DNA of 64,000 nucleotides. It comes from Candidatus Saccharibacteria bacterium. GTDB taxonomy: Bacteria > Patescibacteriota > Saccharimonadia > Saccharimonadales > Saccharimonadaceae. The DNA is taken from assembly GCA_016432585.1 (NCBI GenBank), contig CP066696.1:310001-374000 (forward strand), read 5' to 3'. The notes below the pieces were generated by a model. It was not told where the DNA came from and did not search any database. It saw only the letters and a program-made list of their open reading frames with translations. Positions 9,215-17,664 of the stretch are shown here, piece by piece. Position 1 is the first letter of the stretch. Every line of letters begins with the position of its first letter. The translations under genes and the position numbers were made by a program.

Positions 9215-9274
9215 ATGATTGTTCCGGAGGATCTCTCAGAACGACCGACATTTGCTAATAGAGAGGGGATATGA
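9215..9274 (+). CDS. Upstream ORF of 19 codons coupled to the 9271 gene
   Basis: ATG 9215 is ten bases after TATAAT (9199-9204) and reads MIVPEDLSERPTFANREGI, ending at TGA 9272-9274, which overlaps the ATG of the next gene as ATGA. The leader also contains ATCTCTC, which can pair with the GAGAG of the downstream ribosome-binding site, so translating the upstream ORF could open it. It may be a regulatory leader or chance; no coding homology is recognised. Confidence 0.35.
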   Translation: MIVPEDLSERPTFANREGI

Positions 9275-9993
9275 TGACAAAAGTAGGGATATTGCTGCAC
9301 TGCCGGCATTTAGAAACGATTGCCTGGGAAGATCTAGTGTTTGGCTTGCCTGCCGAAGATAAATTGGGTGACCACGGCATGCTTGCCAAGATTTTATTGT
9401 CCCTTAGCGAGGGTGAAGAGGTGGTAAGTATTCTTATTGGCCGCGGACCATCGTACCGCGACGGACTCGACGAAGGCGCTTATTCAAAGCAATATCTTAT
9501 CGATCATTTCGACCGTTTGTGGGAATTTCCATCGCTAAAACCTTTGCTAGAAAAAGCAGGTGATGCCAAAGTCGCGGCACTAAAACAGAGTATCGAAAAT
9601 ATCGTTGTCATGCCCGAAATCAAAAATACCAAGGCCGAGCTAGAAATGGGCGCAAAGATGTTTCGTGAGCAGGGTGTCGAAAAGGTGATTCAACTATGCG
9701 CTGCTAGCCATGCCTCGCGCTGTATCAAAGAACAAGCTGTTGCGCGTGCAAATGGGGTCATAGGTAAAGATCAGCTATGGTCAACCATTGCATCGGACAT
9801 GTCGTATCATGGCACAAAACCCGAAGATGTTTGTATTATCGAGCCACTGCATAGGCGCGATCAGCCCATGACATTTGTCCGCCCCGGGCTAAGCGAGGTT
9901 ATGATCCCGTACTTCTTCTTGCCCGACGAAGATAAAAAGGCATTCGTAACCCTTGTCGAAGATTTCATGAACAGCAAGAATCCCTTGTCATAG
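9271..9993 (+). CDS. Uncharacterised protein, possible DUF218/YdcF-like fold
   Basis: The function of this 240-residue soluble protein is not recognised. It begins MMTKVGILLHCRHLETIAWE. The middle segment VEKVIQLCAASHASRCIKEQ weakly resembles the strand-helix around the conserved core of DUF218 (YdcF/SanA) proteins, which have a Rossmann-like fold and unknown function. There is no signal peptide or membrane segment. Two start codons, ATG 9271 and ATG 9274, follow GAGAGGGG. The gene overlaps an upstream ORF by four bases, suggesting translational coupling. It is followed by a tRNA gene. Confidence 0.5.
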   Translation: MMTKVGILLHCRHLETIAWEDLVFGLPAEDKLGDHGMLAKILLSLSEGEEVVSILIGRGPSYRDGLDEGAYSKQYLIDHFDRLWEFPSLKPLLEKAGDAKVAALKQSIENIVVMPEIKNTKAELEMGAKMFREQGVEKVIQLCAASHASRCIKEQAVARANGVIGKDQLWSTIASDMSYHGTKPEDVCIIEPLHRRDQPMTFVRPGLSEVMIPYFFLPDEDKKAFVTLVEDFMNSKNPLS

Positions 9994-10013
9994 CGGGGGT
10001 TATTATGTATAAT
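9985..10013 (+). promoter_or_regulatory. Promoter of tRNA-Gly
   Basis: TTGTCA (9985-9990), 17-base spacer, TATAAT (10008-10013). Confidence 0.75.
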
Positions 10014-10033
10014 CATTCAGGTAAGTTACACAT

Positions 10034-10109
10034 GCGGGTGTAGCTCAGCTGTTAGAGCGCATCCTTGCCAAGGATGAGGTCCAGGGTTAGAGTCCCTGTA
10101 CCCGCACCA
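10034..10109 (+). tRNA. tRNA-Gly (anticodon GCC)
   Basis: The 76-base cloverleaf has acceptor GCGGGTG/TACCCGC, anticodon stem CATCC/GGATG with loop TTGCCAA giving GCC, T arm CAGGG/CCCTG and an encoded CCA. Confidence 0.95.
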
Positions 10110-10112
10110 TAG

Positions 10113-10143
10113 AAGACTTTTCAGTCACTGGAAGGTCTTTTTT
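10113..10143 (+). terminator. Terminator after tRNA-Gly
   Basis: AAGACTTTTCAG pairs with CTGGAAGGTCTT (two G-U pairs) and is followed by TTTT. Confidence 0.8.
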
Positions 10144-10157
10144 GTTATACTAACCCT

Positions 10158-10574
10158 ATGACTGTAAAACAAAAATCCACCCAACTTCCTTGGCGGCTTA
10201 TTTTAATACTGGGATCGTTTGCGCTAATTAGGCCTATTATTAAAATATTTGGAGATATATTTGGCTACAGCGTTCCGCCGATAGCTACCGTGCTTATTAC
10301 TGTAGCGATAGCGATAATTTGGATTGGTGTCATTATTCACTTGAAGGTTAAGAAGCCGATGGTTGTATTGGCGATGAGTGGTGTTGTGTATGCTGTTCTA
10401 TCTATTGCAATGGCTGTACTTATTCAGCTGTTAGCGCCTGATCTGGGCGATGAAAAGGCGAGTGTTGCTGTGCTGTTAACCGCTGGCCTGATTGCGACCA
10501 CAAGCTTTAATTTTGTTTACGGTGCCTTTTTGGGCTTAATAGCGTCAATGATTCAAAAAATCTCTCGCCGGTAA
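10158..10574 (+). CDS. Small four-helix membrane protein, unknown
   Basis: This 138-residue protein has about four hydrophobic segments (roughly residues 12-32, 38-60, 66-90 and 105-130) and a basic N-terminus. No family is recognised. The ATG is exactly six bases after TATACT (10146-10151), so the gene has its own promoter and a predicted leaderless mRNA directly after the tRNA-Gly terminator. Confidence 0.6.
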   Translation: MTVKQKSTQLPWRLILILGSFALIRPIIKIFGDIFGYSVPPIATVLITVAIAIIWIGVIIHLKVKKPMVVLAMSGVVYAVLSIAMAVLIQLLAPDLGDEKASVAVLLTAGLIATTSFNFVYGAFLGLIASMIQKISRR

Positions 10575-10628
10575 ACGGATGTAACTTTTAGGGTAAACCC
10601 TCTAGTGAACTTGTTAGTTAGTGAAAAA

Positions 10629-11174
10629 CTAATTGTCGAGTAACTTTTTAATTCCTTGAATCAAATCTCTTCCAACTTTGTCTGTTAGGACTGTAGCGAA
10701 CTTTTCGGGACTAGAGTCTAGCTGTCGCTCCAGCTCTTCGATGGATAGTACGGTAAAGCCTGCCCCATCACCATCTTCAACCGTAAGATCGGCGGAGTTA
10801 CCCTCGAATTTATAAGCAAATAGTCCTCGCATAGCGTTACTTAGGTACGTCCCTTGCACGTAGTCTGCTCTTACGACACCTAAACTTGTTAAATCGCCTG
10901 CTCCAATTTTTACGCCAGATTCTTCAACGGTTTCTCTGACCGCCGTCTCTAGGTAGTCTTGGCCACTTGCAACATGGCCGCTCACCGTCGTCGTTAATTT
11001 GCCTGGGTCATTCTTTTTCGTGTCACTTCGCTTTTGAAGAATCACTTTCCCATCTGCCGTATAAAAACATACGTATACAAGGCGGCAAACGAGCCCTACG
11101 CGATGAACTTCGTCGCGTTCGGCCTGTCCTATGATTTCATCATTGTCGTTTACTATATCAAGTATTTCGCTCAT
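10629..11174 (-). CDS. Nudix hydrolase (IPP-isomerase-like subgroup) with altered box
   Basis: This 181-residue protein begins MSEILDIVNDNDEIIGQAER and has VCFYTADGKVILQKRS, as in Nudix proteins of the YfcD/IPP-isomerase-like group. The Nudix box lies at residues 66-88: G66, then RETVEESG at 80-87 with the metal-binding glutamates intact. The first glutamate of the canonical Gx5Ex7REUXEEXGU motif is glutamine (Q72). The substrate is unknown. The start ATG lies close to the divergent DUF1428 gene. Confidence 0.75.
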   Translation of the reverse strand: MSEILDIVNDNDEIIGQAERDEVHRVGLVCRLVYVCFYTADGKVILQKRSDTKKNDPGKLTTTVSGHVASGQDYLETAVRETVEESGVKIGAGDLTSLGVVRADYVQGTYLSNAMRGLFAYKFEGNSADLTVEDGDGAGFTVLSIEELERQLDSSPEKFATVLTDKVGRDLIQGIKKLLDN

Positions 11175-11293
11175 AGATTAAGTGTAGCATTTGAAAGCCG
11201 TCGGAATCTATTTGAAGTACCTGCCAAGTTTATAAATTTACGCATAATGCTAAACTTAGTAGTGAATAGTACTAATGCTTGAAAGGATTTGAA

Positions 11294-11674
11294 ATGTCTA
11301 AATATGTTGATGGTTTTGTATTGGTTGTCCCAAAGGACAAAACGGAAGAATATCGAAAAATGGCAGAAGAGGGGCGAGATTCGTGGATGAAGCACGGCGC
11401 GCTCCAGTATTTTGAATGCAAAAGTGAGGATCTGAAGCCGCAAGAGATGGGTCCAGATAAATCACGTTCTTTTATCGAAATGACTGGTTCGCAAGATAGT
11501 GATGACGTATGGTTCTCGTTTATCGTTTTTGAATCTAGGGAACACCGCGACGAAGTAAACAAAAAGGTGATGGAAGAGATGGACGAAGCATATAGCGACG
11601 GTAGTGACTTCGTGTCACCTTTTGAAATGAGCAAAATGGCATATGGCGGATTTGAGGTTCTGGTCGAAGGCTGA
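11294..11674 (+). CDS. DUF1428 family protein (YbaA-like)
   Basis: This 126-residue protein starts MSKYVDGFVLVVPKDK and continues with EYRKMAEEG, QYFECKSEDL and FSFIVFESREHRDEVN, the pattern of DUF1428, a dimeric alpha/beta-barrel (ferredoxin-like) family of unknown function. A TTG at 11279 opens the frame earlier, but ATG 11294 is preferred because AAAGGA lies seven bases upstream. Confidence 0.8.
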   Translation: MSKYVDGFVLVVPKDKTEEYRKMAEEGRDSWMKHGALQYFECKSEDLKPQEMGPDKSRSFIEMTGSQDSDDVWFSFIVFESREHRDEVNKKVMEEMDEAYSDGSDFVSPFEMSKMAYGGFEVLVEG

Positions 11675-11737
11675 GACGATTAGTTTAAGTTGGGGTGGTA
11701 GGTTGAATCCTGTGAATTCTGATATAGTTACGGCAGT

Positions 11738-12484
11738 ATGACTAAAAAGAGAAAAGGCAAGAATCAATTGATCACTCGTAAGTCTGTTGCCGCCGCGGTG
11801 GCTTTGGTCGCGGCCATTATTTGTGTGGCATTTATCAACAATGCGATTCACGACTCCAATATTAAAGCGAAAGTTCTTAAATCTAAGAATGAAAGTGAAA
11901 TGTTGTTTGATGAATCACGCGGTTTGCAGATTTCTGCCCTTGTAAAAGCTGGCGTACTATCATCATCAACTCCTGACTACTCTTCGAAGCTTGACGTATG
12001 TTATGTTACGCATTCAGACCAGGGCTGGGTAGCTAGCAATTGGTATCAGGATTGTTATATCCGTTATGTTGATTTATTCAGTACGCTACTTGACCGGCGC
12101 GATGTAGATGAAAAACTAAAAAAGGGACGGATTTCGGGAACGCCCTATGATGCTCTGAATAAGAAAGCCTGCGACGTAGTGTATGAGCAGGGCTCTGACA
12201 GCTCGCTCTCATACTTAAATTGGCAGGTTGACTCTGCGCAACAGGCACAATACAATTGTCGAGTTCCAAAACCAACGCAGAATTCATTCACCACAAGGGG
12301 TCCTATCTTGTTAGATCGTGAACTTGTTACATTCTCTGAGCGTTCATTCTCTCCTGAGGAGGTTGACAAGTCAAAGCATTATATAGCTATCGAGTCTGAC
12401 AATTTCTATTATCATGAATCTCTGGGATGTGGCATGGGGTTTCTGTGTTCTTCACCTAGGGAGAGGGCGATTACTGGATTCTAG
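11738..12484 (+). CDS. Membrane-anchored secreted protein, unknown
   Basis: This 248-residue protein is not recognised. It has a strongly basic start (MTKKRKGKNQLITRK), one hydrophobic helix at about residues 17-34, and an extracytoplasmic domain with several cysteines (for example DVCYVTH, QDCYIRY, KKACDVV, YNCRVP, GCGMGFLC), consistent with disulphide bonds outside the cell. A TATAGT (11723-11728) lies nine bases before the ATG. The gene stands alone between small cytoplasmic genes. Confidence 0.5.
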   Translation: MTKKRKGKNQLITRKSVAAAVALVAAIICVAFINNAIHDSNIKAKVLKSKNESEMLFDESRGLQISALVKAGVLSSSTPDYSSKLDVCYVTHSDQGWVASNWYQDCYIRYVDLFSTLLDRRDVDEKLKKGRISGTPYDALNKKACDVVYEQGSDSSLSYLNWQVDSAQQAQYNCRVPKPTQNSFTTRGPILLDRELVTFSERSFSPEEVDKSKHYIAIESDNFYYHESLGCGMGFLCSSPRERAITGF

Positions 12485-12524
12485 TTCAGTGGTTGATAGG
12501 ATCTCCTGATGTTATAGTAAACAT

Positions 12525-12917
12525 ATGAACAAAGATATTCAGGCGTATCACGATAAGCAGGCCAGCGAAGATAAGCGTATTTGCGACAAGCTGCACGAAA
12601 TAATCAGCAGTAACTTACCAAAGTCAGAAAGTAAGGTTTGGCATGGTCACCCTGTTTGGTTTTTAGATGGCAATCCGATTGTCGGCTATAGCAAACTTAA
12701 GGGCGATGTGCGACTTCTTTTTTGGAGCGGCCAATCGTTTGATGAGCCAGGTCTTGCCCCCGAAGGAAGTTTTAAAGCTGCTGAAGTTCGTTATGTACAG
12801 GCTGGCGATATTGATGAGAGCGCCTTAAAACGCTACCTGAAGAAGTCGATTGCTATTCAGTGGGACTATAAAAACATCGTAAAAAAGCGTGGCCTACTAG
12901 AAAGAAAAAATGGCTAA
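12525..12917 (+). CDS. DUF1801 family protein
   Basis: This 130-residue protein resembles DUF1801 (YdhG-type): KVWHGHPVWFLDGNPIVGYS, DVRLLFWSGQSF and a C-terminal ALKRYLKKSIAIQWDYKNIV helix. The biochemical role of the family is unknown. The ATG is six bases after TATAGT (12513-12518), so a leaderless mRNA is predicted. It overlaps the following DUF1697 gene by eight bases, and the two form an operon. Confidence 0.75.
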   Translation: MNKDIQAYHDKQASEDKRICDKLHEIISSNLPKSESKVWHGHPVWFLDGNPIVGYSKLKGDVRLLFWSGQSFDEPGLAPEGSFKAAEVRYVQAGDIDESALKRYLKKSIAIQWDYKNIVKKRGLLERKNG

Positions 12918-13437
12918 GTACGTTGCGTTACTGAGGGGGATAGCCCCTATGAATCCTAATATGCGCAACGAAAAACTGCGAGGCTTGTTTGAGGATCTTG
13001 GTTTTACTGGTGTAAAGACAGTGATTTCAAGTGGCAATGTGCTGTTCGAGGCGAATGAAAAAGATGCTACGAAACTCGAATCGATAATTGAACATGCACT
13101 GCCAGAAAAGCTGGGCTTTACTAGCACGACAATTGTGCGGAGCTTGACTGAGCTGCAAGAGCTTGTGGCGACAAATCCGTTTGCGGGATACGAACACAGC
13201 CTAAAGACATCGCTGAACGTGACGTTTTTAAAAGCGGCACCTATAGGCCACCAGTCACTAGAGGGGCGAGGTTTTTCGATTTTGAGCGTATCGGATCGTG
13301 AAATATGTAGCGTTATCGATACCTCGACTGCCAAAACGCCCGATTTTATGGCAAAGGCCGAGAAAGCATATGGCAAACAGATAACAACGCGCACCTGGAA
13401 AACGGTCGAACGCATCATACAAAAGTTCGCCGTGTGA
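12910..13437 (+). CDS. DUF1697 family protein
   Basis: This 175-residue protein shows the DUF1697 hallmark start YVALLRGIAPMN followed by VISSGNVLFEA and TTRTWKTVERI near the end. The family is widespread and uncharacterised. The start overlaps the end of the DUF1801 gene. A second DUF1697 copy lies at 46277-46816. A bidirectional terminator follows. Confidence 0.85.
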   Translation: MAKYVALLRGIAPMNPNMRNEKLRGLFEDLGFTGVKTVISSGNVLFEANEKDATKLESIIEHALPEKLGFTSTTIVRSLTELQELVATNPFAGYEHSLKTSLNVTFLKAAPIGHQSLEGRGFSILSVSDREICSVIDTSTAKTPDFMAKAEKAYGKQITTRTWKTVERIIQKFAV

Positions 13438-13444
13438 ATATAAA

Positions 13445-13475
13445 AAAATACCGCCATAAAGCGGTATTTTATTTG
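13445..13475. terminator. Bidirectional terminator
   Basis: AAAATACCGC pairs with GCGGTATTTT around CATAAA, flanked by A- and T-runs. It serves the DUF1697 gene and the convergent ABC permease gene. Confidence 0.85.
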
Positions 13476-13490
13476 TGCACAAGGCTTGCC

Positions 13491-14243
13491 TTACGCTAGT
13501 CGTTTGTACGTTTTCATTGCAAAAAAGTAGGCGACGATCGTAATTGCCAGACACCAAGCAAGTGCAATCCATAGTTCGCTTCCGACAGAGCCAGAGTTTA
13601 GTAGCGCCCGTATGGCATCGACAATAGAGGTAACCGGCTGGTTTTCGGCAAATACTCGTACGACAGTTGGCATTGTGTCGGTAGGAACGAATGCCGAGCT
13701 AATGAAAGGCAGAAAGATAAGCGGGTACGAGAATGCGCTGGCGCCATCGATCGTTTTTGCCTTTAGGCCGGGTATGACCGCAAGCCACGTCAACGCAAAG
13801 GTAAACAGAAACAGTATGCCGGCAACGCCGAGCCATTCCATAATTCCGGCGCTCGAACGAAATCCCATAAGGAGGGCGACCAAAAATATGATCGCGATCG
13901 AAATGGCGTTGGAAATAATCGATGTCAGAACGTGACCCCATAAAATCGACGAGCGATTGACTGGCATAGAATTAAACCTGCTGAGGATTCCTTTTTGCAT
14001 GTCGGTGAATATGCGAAATGCTGTGTACGAAACGCCCGAGGCAACAGCAATAAGTAGAATGCCAGGCAATAGGTAGTTAACGTAGTTTTCGGTGCCGGTA
14101 GAAATTGCGCCACCAAAAACATAAACAAATAACAGCATCATCATGATCGGCATAATAGCGACCGTAATAATCGTGTCGGGGCTGCGCATAATATGGCGCA
14201 TGCTTCGCCCGAATAGTACTGAGGTTTGCCGTAGGGCGTTCAT
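13491..14243 (-). CDS. ABC-2 type permease of drug/antibiotic exporter (DrrB-like)
   Basis: This 250-residue integral membrane protein has about six transmembrane segments and belongs to the ABC-2 permease family (DrrB/NodJ type). IIMPIMMMLLFVYVFGGAI near the N-terminus and the LLPGILLIAVASGVSYTA region are typical. Its start codon overlaps the stop of the ATPase gene as TAATG, so the two are translationally coupled and should form a heteromeric exporter in the cytoplasmic membrane. The exported compound is unknown. Confidence 0.88.
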   Translation of the reverse strand: MNALRQTSVLFGRSMRHIMRSPDTIITVAIMPIMMMLLFVYVFGGAISTGTENYVNYLLPGILLIAVASGVSYTAFRIFTDMQKGILSRFNSMPVNRSSILWGHVLTSIISNAISIAIIFLVALLMGFRSSAGIMEWLGVAGILFLFTFALTWLAVIPGLKAKTIDGASAFSYPLIFLPFISSAFVPTDTMPTVVRVFAENQPVTSIVDAIRALLNSGSVGSELWIALAWCLAITIVAYFFAMKTYKRLA

Positions 14244-15004
14244 TATTTTGACTCCTTTTTGCCGGTTATCGCAAAGAAGATATCTTCAAGCGAGGGCTGT
14301 TTTTCGATGTATTGTTTCTCGGCTGGTGGCAGTAGCTTTTTTAATTCGCCAAGCGTGCCGTTTGCGATGATTTTACCGCCATGAAGGATTGCGATTCTGT
14401 CGGCTAAATGCTCGGCTTCCTCTAGATACTGCGTGGTTAAAAGAATAGTCGTGCCACTAGAAGCAAGTGATTTGATTGTTTTCCAAACTTCTTTGCGGGC
14501 TTCTGGGTCGAGGCCGGTGGTAGGTTCATCGAGAAAAATAACAGCGGGATCACCAACAAGACTCATGGCAATATCGAGCTTTCGCATCATTCCGCCCGAA
14601 TATGTACCGGCGCGGCGATCGGCGGCATCCTTAAGACCAAATTGCTCAAGGAGCTGGCTGGCGATCTTGCTAGGGTTAGCGACGTTTCGCAACTTGGCAA
14701 CGAGAATGATATTTTCGCGGCCTGTCAGGATTTCATCGACGGCCGCAAACTGGCCTGTTAGGCTAATTGCTTCGCGTACTTTATCTGGCTGAGTAGAGAC
14801 ATCGTAGTCACTTACAGTCGCCGTGCCTGCATCTTGGCGTAGCAGGGTAGAGAGGATTTTGATAGTTGTGGTTTTGCCGGCGCCGTTCGAACCAAGTAGC
14901 GCGAATATTTGGCCGCGCTCGATTGTAAAGCTGACACCGTTTAGTACCTTCGTGTCTTTAAATGATTTTTGCAACCCATCGACCGCAATGATTGTATTTG
15001 CCAT
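14243..15004 (-). CDS. ABC transporter ATP-binding protein (DrrA-like)
   Basis: This 253-residue ATPase carries Walker A GSNGAGKTT (residues 38-46), signature YSGGM, Walker B VIFLDEPTTGLDP and the H-loop segment ILLTTQYLEEAEHLADR. The DrrA-like arrangement with TTQYLEEAE is characteristic of antibiotic exporters. It is second to last in the padR-DUF1048-ATPase-permease operon. Confidence 0.92.
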   Translation of the reverse strand: MANTIIAVDGLQKSFKDTKVLNGVSFTIERGQIFALLGSNGAGKTTTIKILSTLLRQDAGTATVSDYDVSTQPDKVREAISLTGQFAAVDEILTGRENIILVAKLRNVANPSKIASQLLEQFGLKDAADRRAGTYSGGMMRKLDIAMSLVGDPAVIFLDEPTTGLDPEARKEVWKTIKSLASSGTTILLTTQYLEEAEHLADRIAILHGGKIIANGTLGELKKLLPPAEKQYIEKQPSLEDIFFAITGKKESK

Positions 15005-15006
15005 CG

Positions 15007-15342
15007 TTATTTTCCGTTTTTATTTAGTTTTTTGTTGAGCTTTTCGCGCTGCTGGTCTTTGTATGAGCTTTCGCCGCGTACCAAGTCGTCGGCAAATGCA
15101 GCAGCGTCGGGGCCGGTAATATCTACGACGCGCCTGTTATCTGCGGCAGCTTCTTCGAGCATGTCAACAAGCGAAACGAGTGGGTCGATGGTAAGAATGC
15201 CCGACGTGTTCCATAGGTAGTGCTTGATGCTTTGGTAAGCATCGGCATATTCAGCCGGCAATGCTTTCGCGCGTTTTTCTAGGGCGTTGTACCTTTTCTT
15301 TTCGCCAAGGTCGCCGATAATTGTGTTTATAATCTTTCCCAT
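15007..15342 (-). CDS. DUF1048 family protein
   Basis: This 111-residue protein has MGKIINTIIGDLGEKKRYNA followed by ALPAEYADAYQSIKHYLWN, the signature of DUF1048, small helical proteins encoded beside PadR regulators and ABC exporters. The family has no assigned function. It lies four bases downstream of padR and two bases upstream of the ATPase, so it is co-transcribed. Confidence 0.8.
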   Translation of the reverse strand: MGKIINTIIGDLGEKKRYNALEKRAKALPAEYADAYQSIKHYLWNTSGILTIDPLVSLVDMLEEAAADNRRVVDITGPDAAAFADDLVRGESSYKDQQREKLNKKLNKNGK

Positions 15343-15346
15343 TTTG

Positions 15347-15664
15347 TTATCCCTTCAATTCATTAATTTTTGACGATACGAACTTCCATTTTTCCCAGAA
15401 TACCGCAAGCTCATTGTGGCCAGCCTCGGTAAGGCTGTAGAACTTTCGGGGTGGGCCAACTTCGGACGGCTTTTTCTCAATATCTACGAATCCGTTTTTC
15501 TCGAGTCGTACGAGGATCGTATATACGGTTCCCTCAACGACATCGGTAAAACCGAGCTTTCGCAACTGTTGAGTAATATCGTAGCCATAGGTTGGCTTGC
15601 GGCTGATAACTTCGAGTACGCAGCCCTCAAGCACTCCTTTTAGCATTTCGGTTATATTATCCAA
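15347..15664 (-). CDS. PadR-family transcriptional repressor
   Basis: This 105-residue protein has a PadR winged helix: ISRKPTYGYDITQQLRKLG, VVEGTVYTILVRLEKNGFV and PRKFYSLTEAGHNEL. PadR proteins repress adjacent exporter operons until a ligand binds. The likely start is TTG 15664 with AAAGGA six bases upstream; ATG 15646 is an alternative. It heads the exporter operon and faces palindromic promoter sequence, implying autoregulation. Confidence 0.88.
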   Translation of the reverse strand: MDNITEMLKGVLEGCVLEVISRKPTYGYDITQQLRKLGFTDVVEGTVYTILVRLEKNGFVDIEKKPSEVGPPRKFYSLTEAGHNELAVFWEKWKFVSSKINELKG

Positions 15665-15675
15665 ACTGGTTCCTT

Positions 15676-15720
15676 TACTATGTAGTATTACTTATTACTG
15701 CTATATAGTATCACGTAGTA
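15676..15720 (-). promoter_or_regulatory. Promoter and candidate PadR operator
   Basis: The near-palindrome TACTATGTAGTA (15676-15687) and related TATAGTATCACGTAGTA sequence (about 15704-15720) repeat a TACTA/TAGTA half-site over the exporter promoter. The TACTAT within it can serve as -10. This is where PadR would be expected to bind. Confidence 0.45.
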
Positions 15721-15889
15721 GTGAAATGCGTCAAGGAAATTCATGAACAAATGCTATTTTTTAAGGCTCCACCTCTGGTAGTAGCCCTTATCGTGAGACT
15801 TATATCACACCTGTCTAGTGCGTAGATCACAGATATAACACCACCAGTAGCGTATGATTCATGCTAGAGACAAGTTCTAAGGGGATACT

Positions 15890-17608
15890 ATGACAATAGC
15901 GGTCGAGGCGGACCTGCGAGAAGGCGAATACTTTTTGGCGCAGCAGCGTGAGGCGGTAGATTCGGTTATGTACGAATACCGTCCTGTTATTGATGCTCAG
16001 GAGTTGCTCGATCCCGACGGGGTAATGCGACGCCGAGCGACTGAAATGGTGGTCGAGCGGCGCAATAACGCAGAAGCTAAGATGTCGGAAGCCGACCCTA
16101 TGACCGATCTTTTGGGCGGTGCGCGTATGGCGGTGGCGTTTGCCGAAATGAATCAGCCCGAGGCCGAGGCTGCGTATCAGAACCACGAAAACGATATCCG
16201 AACGGCCTACACCGAGGCTTTATTAAAGGGCGGACATATCTCGGAAATTACGGCAGACCTTAATGAATCGGGCGAGGCCACAATTGGCGCTATGCGGCAC
16301 TGGGAGATATTTTTGCGGGCGGCACCGAAAAGCCGGCCCGATGTCTGTGCGGCCGAGGTTGCCGAGGAATTTATGGCTGCCGCGCATTACCATAACACTA
16401 CGCTGCGGAACGATTATTACCTTGCGGCTGTGAGTCCATCGCGCCCAGACACCAAGGGTAATACGCTGATGGTGCGTTTTTTAAGTTTTGACCAAACCGT
16501 GACAGGTAAGTGGGTTCGCAAGACGCAGCAGGTATATTTAGACAATAGCAACACTGAGGATGCAAATAGGCTTTTGCGTGAATGGGGCGCCATGCCAGAT
16601 GATGACCAATTGGGCGAGGTTGCTATTTTGTCGCGGCCTGTGCTACTTCGAAAACAATCATTCCGAGAAGGCGTTGCTTCGGCTGCGGAAATGCTGGATA
16701 CGTTTGCAAGTGAGAGGCTGGGTGTTCCTGTTTTTTGCGGAGTACCTATTGAGGGCGCGGCGTCGAAAGATCGCTATACCGAGCTTTTGCGCACGTCAAT
16801 CAAACGTGAGGCGCAAATTGGGCCCGAGGTAAAGCGGCTCGCGCGTGACACGTACGATATTATCGCGGCTAAAAATCTTTCATTTAGCGAGGAAAATAAA
16901 GCATATTCCCGCATGTTGCTTGCCAGCCTTCGCAAGATCTGTAGTGACCATCCCGAATATGCCGAGGCTGCTTTTGGTGAAGAAGCCGCAAGGCACTATT
17001 ATGAAGCGCACGAACGAGTTGCGGCGGGTGACAGCGACGGAGCAGCCGCGTCGATTGAAAGTGCTTTTCAAAATTCAACCTCCGTCACTATGTGCGACAC
17101 GGTAGTAAGCGAAGAGAAATCAGAGATAGACGATGGACCAGAGCGTGTTCAGTCGGCTGCGGAGCGCATAGAGGCACTGCACTGCCTTGAAATAAAGATT
17201 AAAGGTTTTACGATCCGAAAAGGTGTTAAATGTCCTGCGTGTCACGACGTGACGAAACGCAAGGTAAATGCATACGAAACGCAAGACGCTATTCGCTGTA
17301 TGGATAGGGATTGTGGGTATTGTATAAACAAAGAAACAGGGGCGGTTATTACAAAAAGCCGAATTCGGGAAAAGAAGGGCGATGCAAGGGAGAGTTCAAA
17401 ACCTAAATCATTGACGCCGGGTAGGTCGTATCGCCTGGGGGTTACAGACTACTTTTTTGCTAGAGAGCGAGTGAGCGGTGAGTTGCAGCCTAAATTTACA
17501 ACCGATAAGGGTGAGAAAATAACCGGTGAGGCTGCGCGTGGCCTAGAGCAGGCGATTATCTATTACCAGGAGCGCCCGCTTTTGTGGATGCTTTGGCTAT
17601 ATGAATAG
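15890..17608 (+). CDS. Large lineage-specific protein with C-terminal zinc ribbon
   Basis: This 572-residue soluble protein is not recognised. The first ~390 residues are acidic and mostly helical. At roughly 435-480 lies a treble-clef or zinc-ribbon-like module with KCPACHDV, then CMDRDCGYC, so four or five cysteines could hold zinc. The last ~60 residues form a compact YRLGVTDYFF...ITGEAARGLEQ domain. No signal peptide is seen. AAGGGG lies six bases before the ATG. It is a single-gene unit between the exporter operon and the MurF-type ligase. A nucleic-acid or large-complex role is possible but unproven. Confidence 0.5.
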   Translation: MTIAVEADLREGEYFLAQQREAVDSVMYEYRPVIDAQELLDPDGVMRRRATEMVVERRNNAEAKMSEADPMTDLLGGARMAVAFAEMNQPEAEAAYQNHENDIRTAYTEALLKGGHISEITADLNESGEATIGAMRHWEIFLRAAPKSRPDVCAAEVAEEFMAAAHYHNTTLRNDYYLAAVSPSRPDTKGNTLMVRFLSFDQTVTGKWVRKTQQVYLDNSNTEDANRLLREWGAMPDDDQLGEVAILSRPVLLRKQSFREGVASAAEMLDTFASERLGVPVFCGVPIEGAASKDRYTELLRTSIKREAQIGPEVKRLARDTYDIIAAKNLSFSEENKAYSRMLLASLRKICSDHPEYAEAAFGEEAARHYYEAHERVAAGDSDGAAASIESAFQNSTSVTMCDTVVSEEKSEIDDGPERVQSAAERIEALHCLEIKIKGFTIRKGVKCPACHDVTKRKVNAYETQDAIRCMDRDCGYCINKETGAVITKSRIREKKGDARESSKPKSLTPGRSYRLGVTDYFFARERVSGELQPKFTTDKGEKITGEAARGLEQAIIYYQERPLLWMLWLYE

Positions 17609-17664
17609 ATAAACCGCCGCACTTTTGCCATACCTCTCAAAATCGTTTATGATTAGACATAAGT

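Noticed and set aside
12897-13572. Long antisense ORFs opposite DUF1697 and elsewhere
   Set aside because: They mirror well-supported genes on the other strand, lack promoters or Shine-Dalgarno sequences and show no family resemblance.
15791-15808. CRP-like site upstream of the 15890 gene
   Set aside because: GTGA and TCAC are separated by eight rather than six bases, so it does not fit the motif of the other sites.
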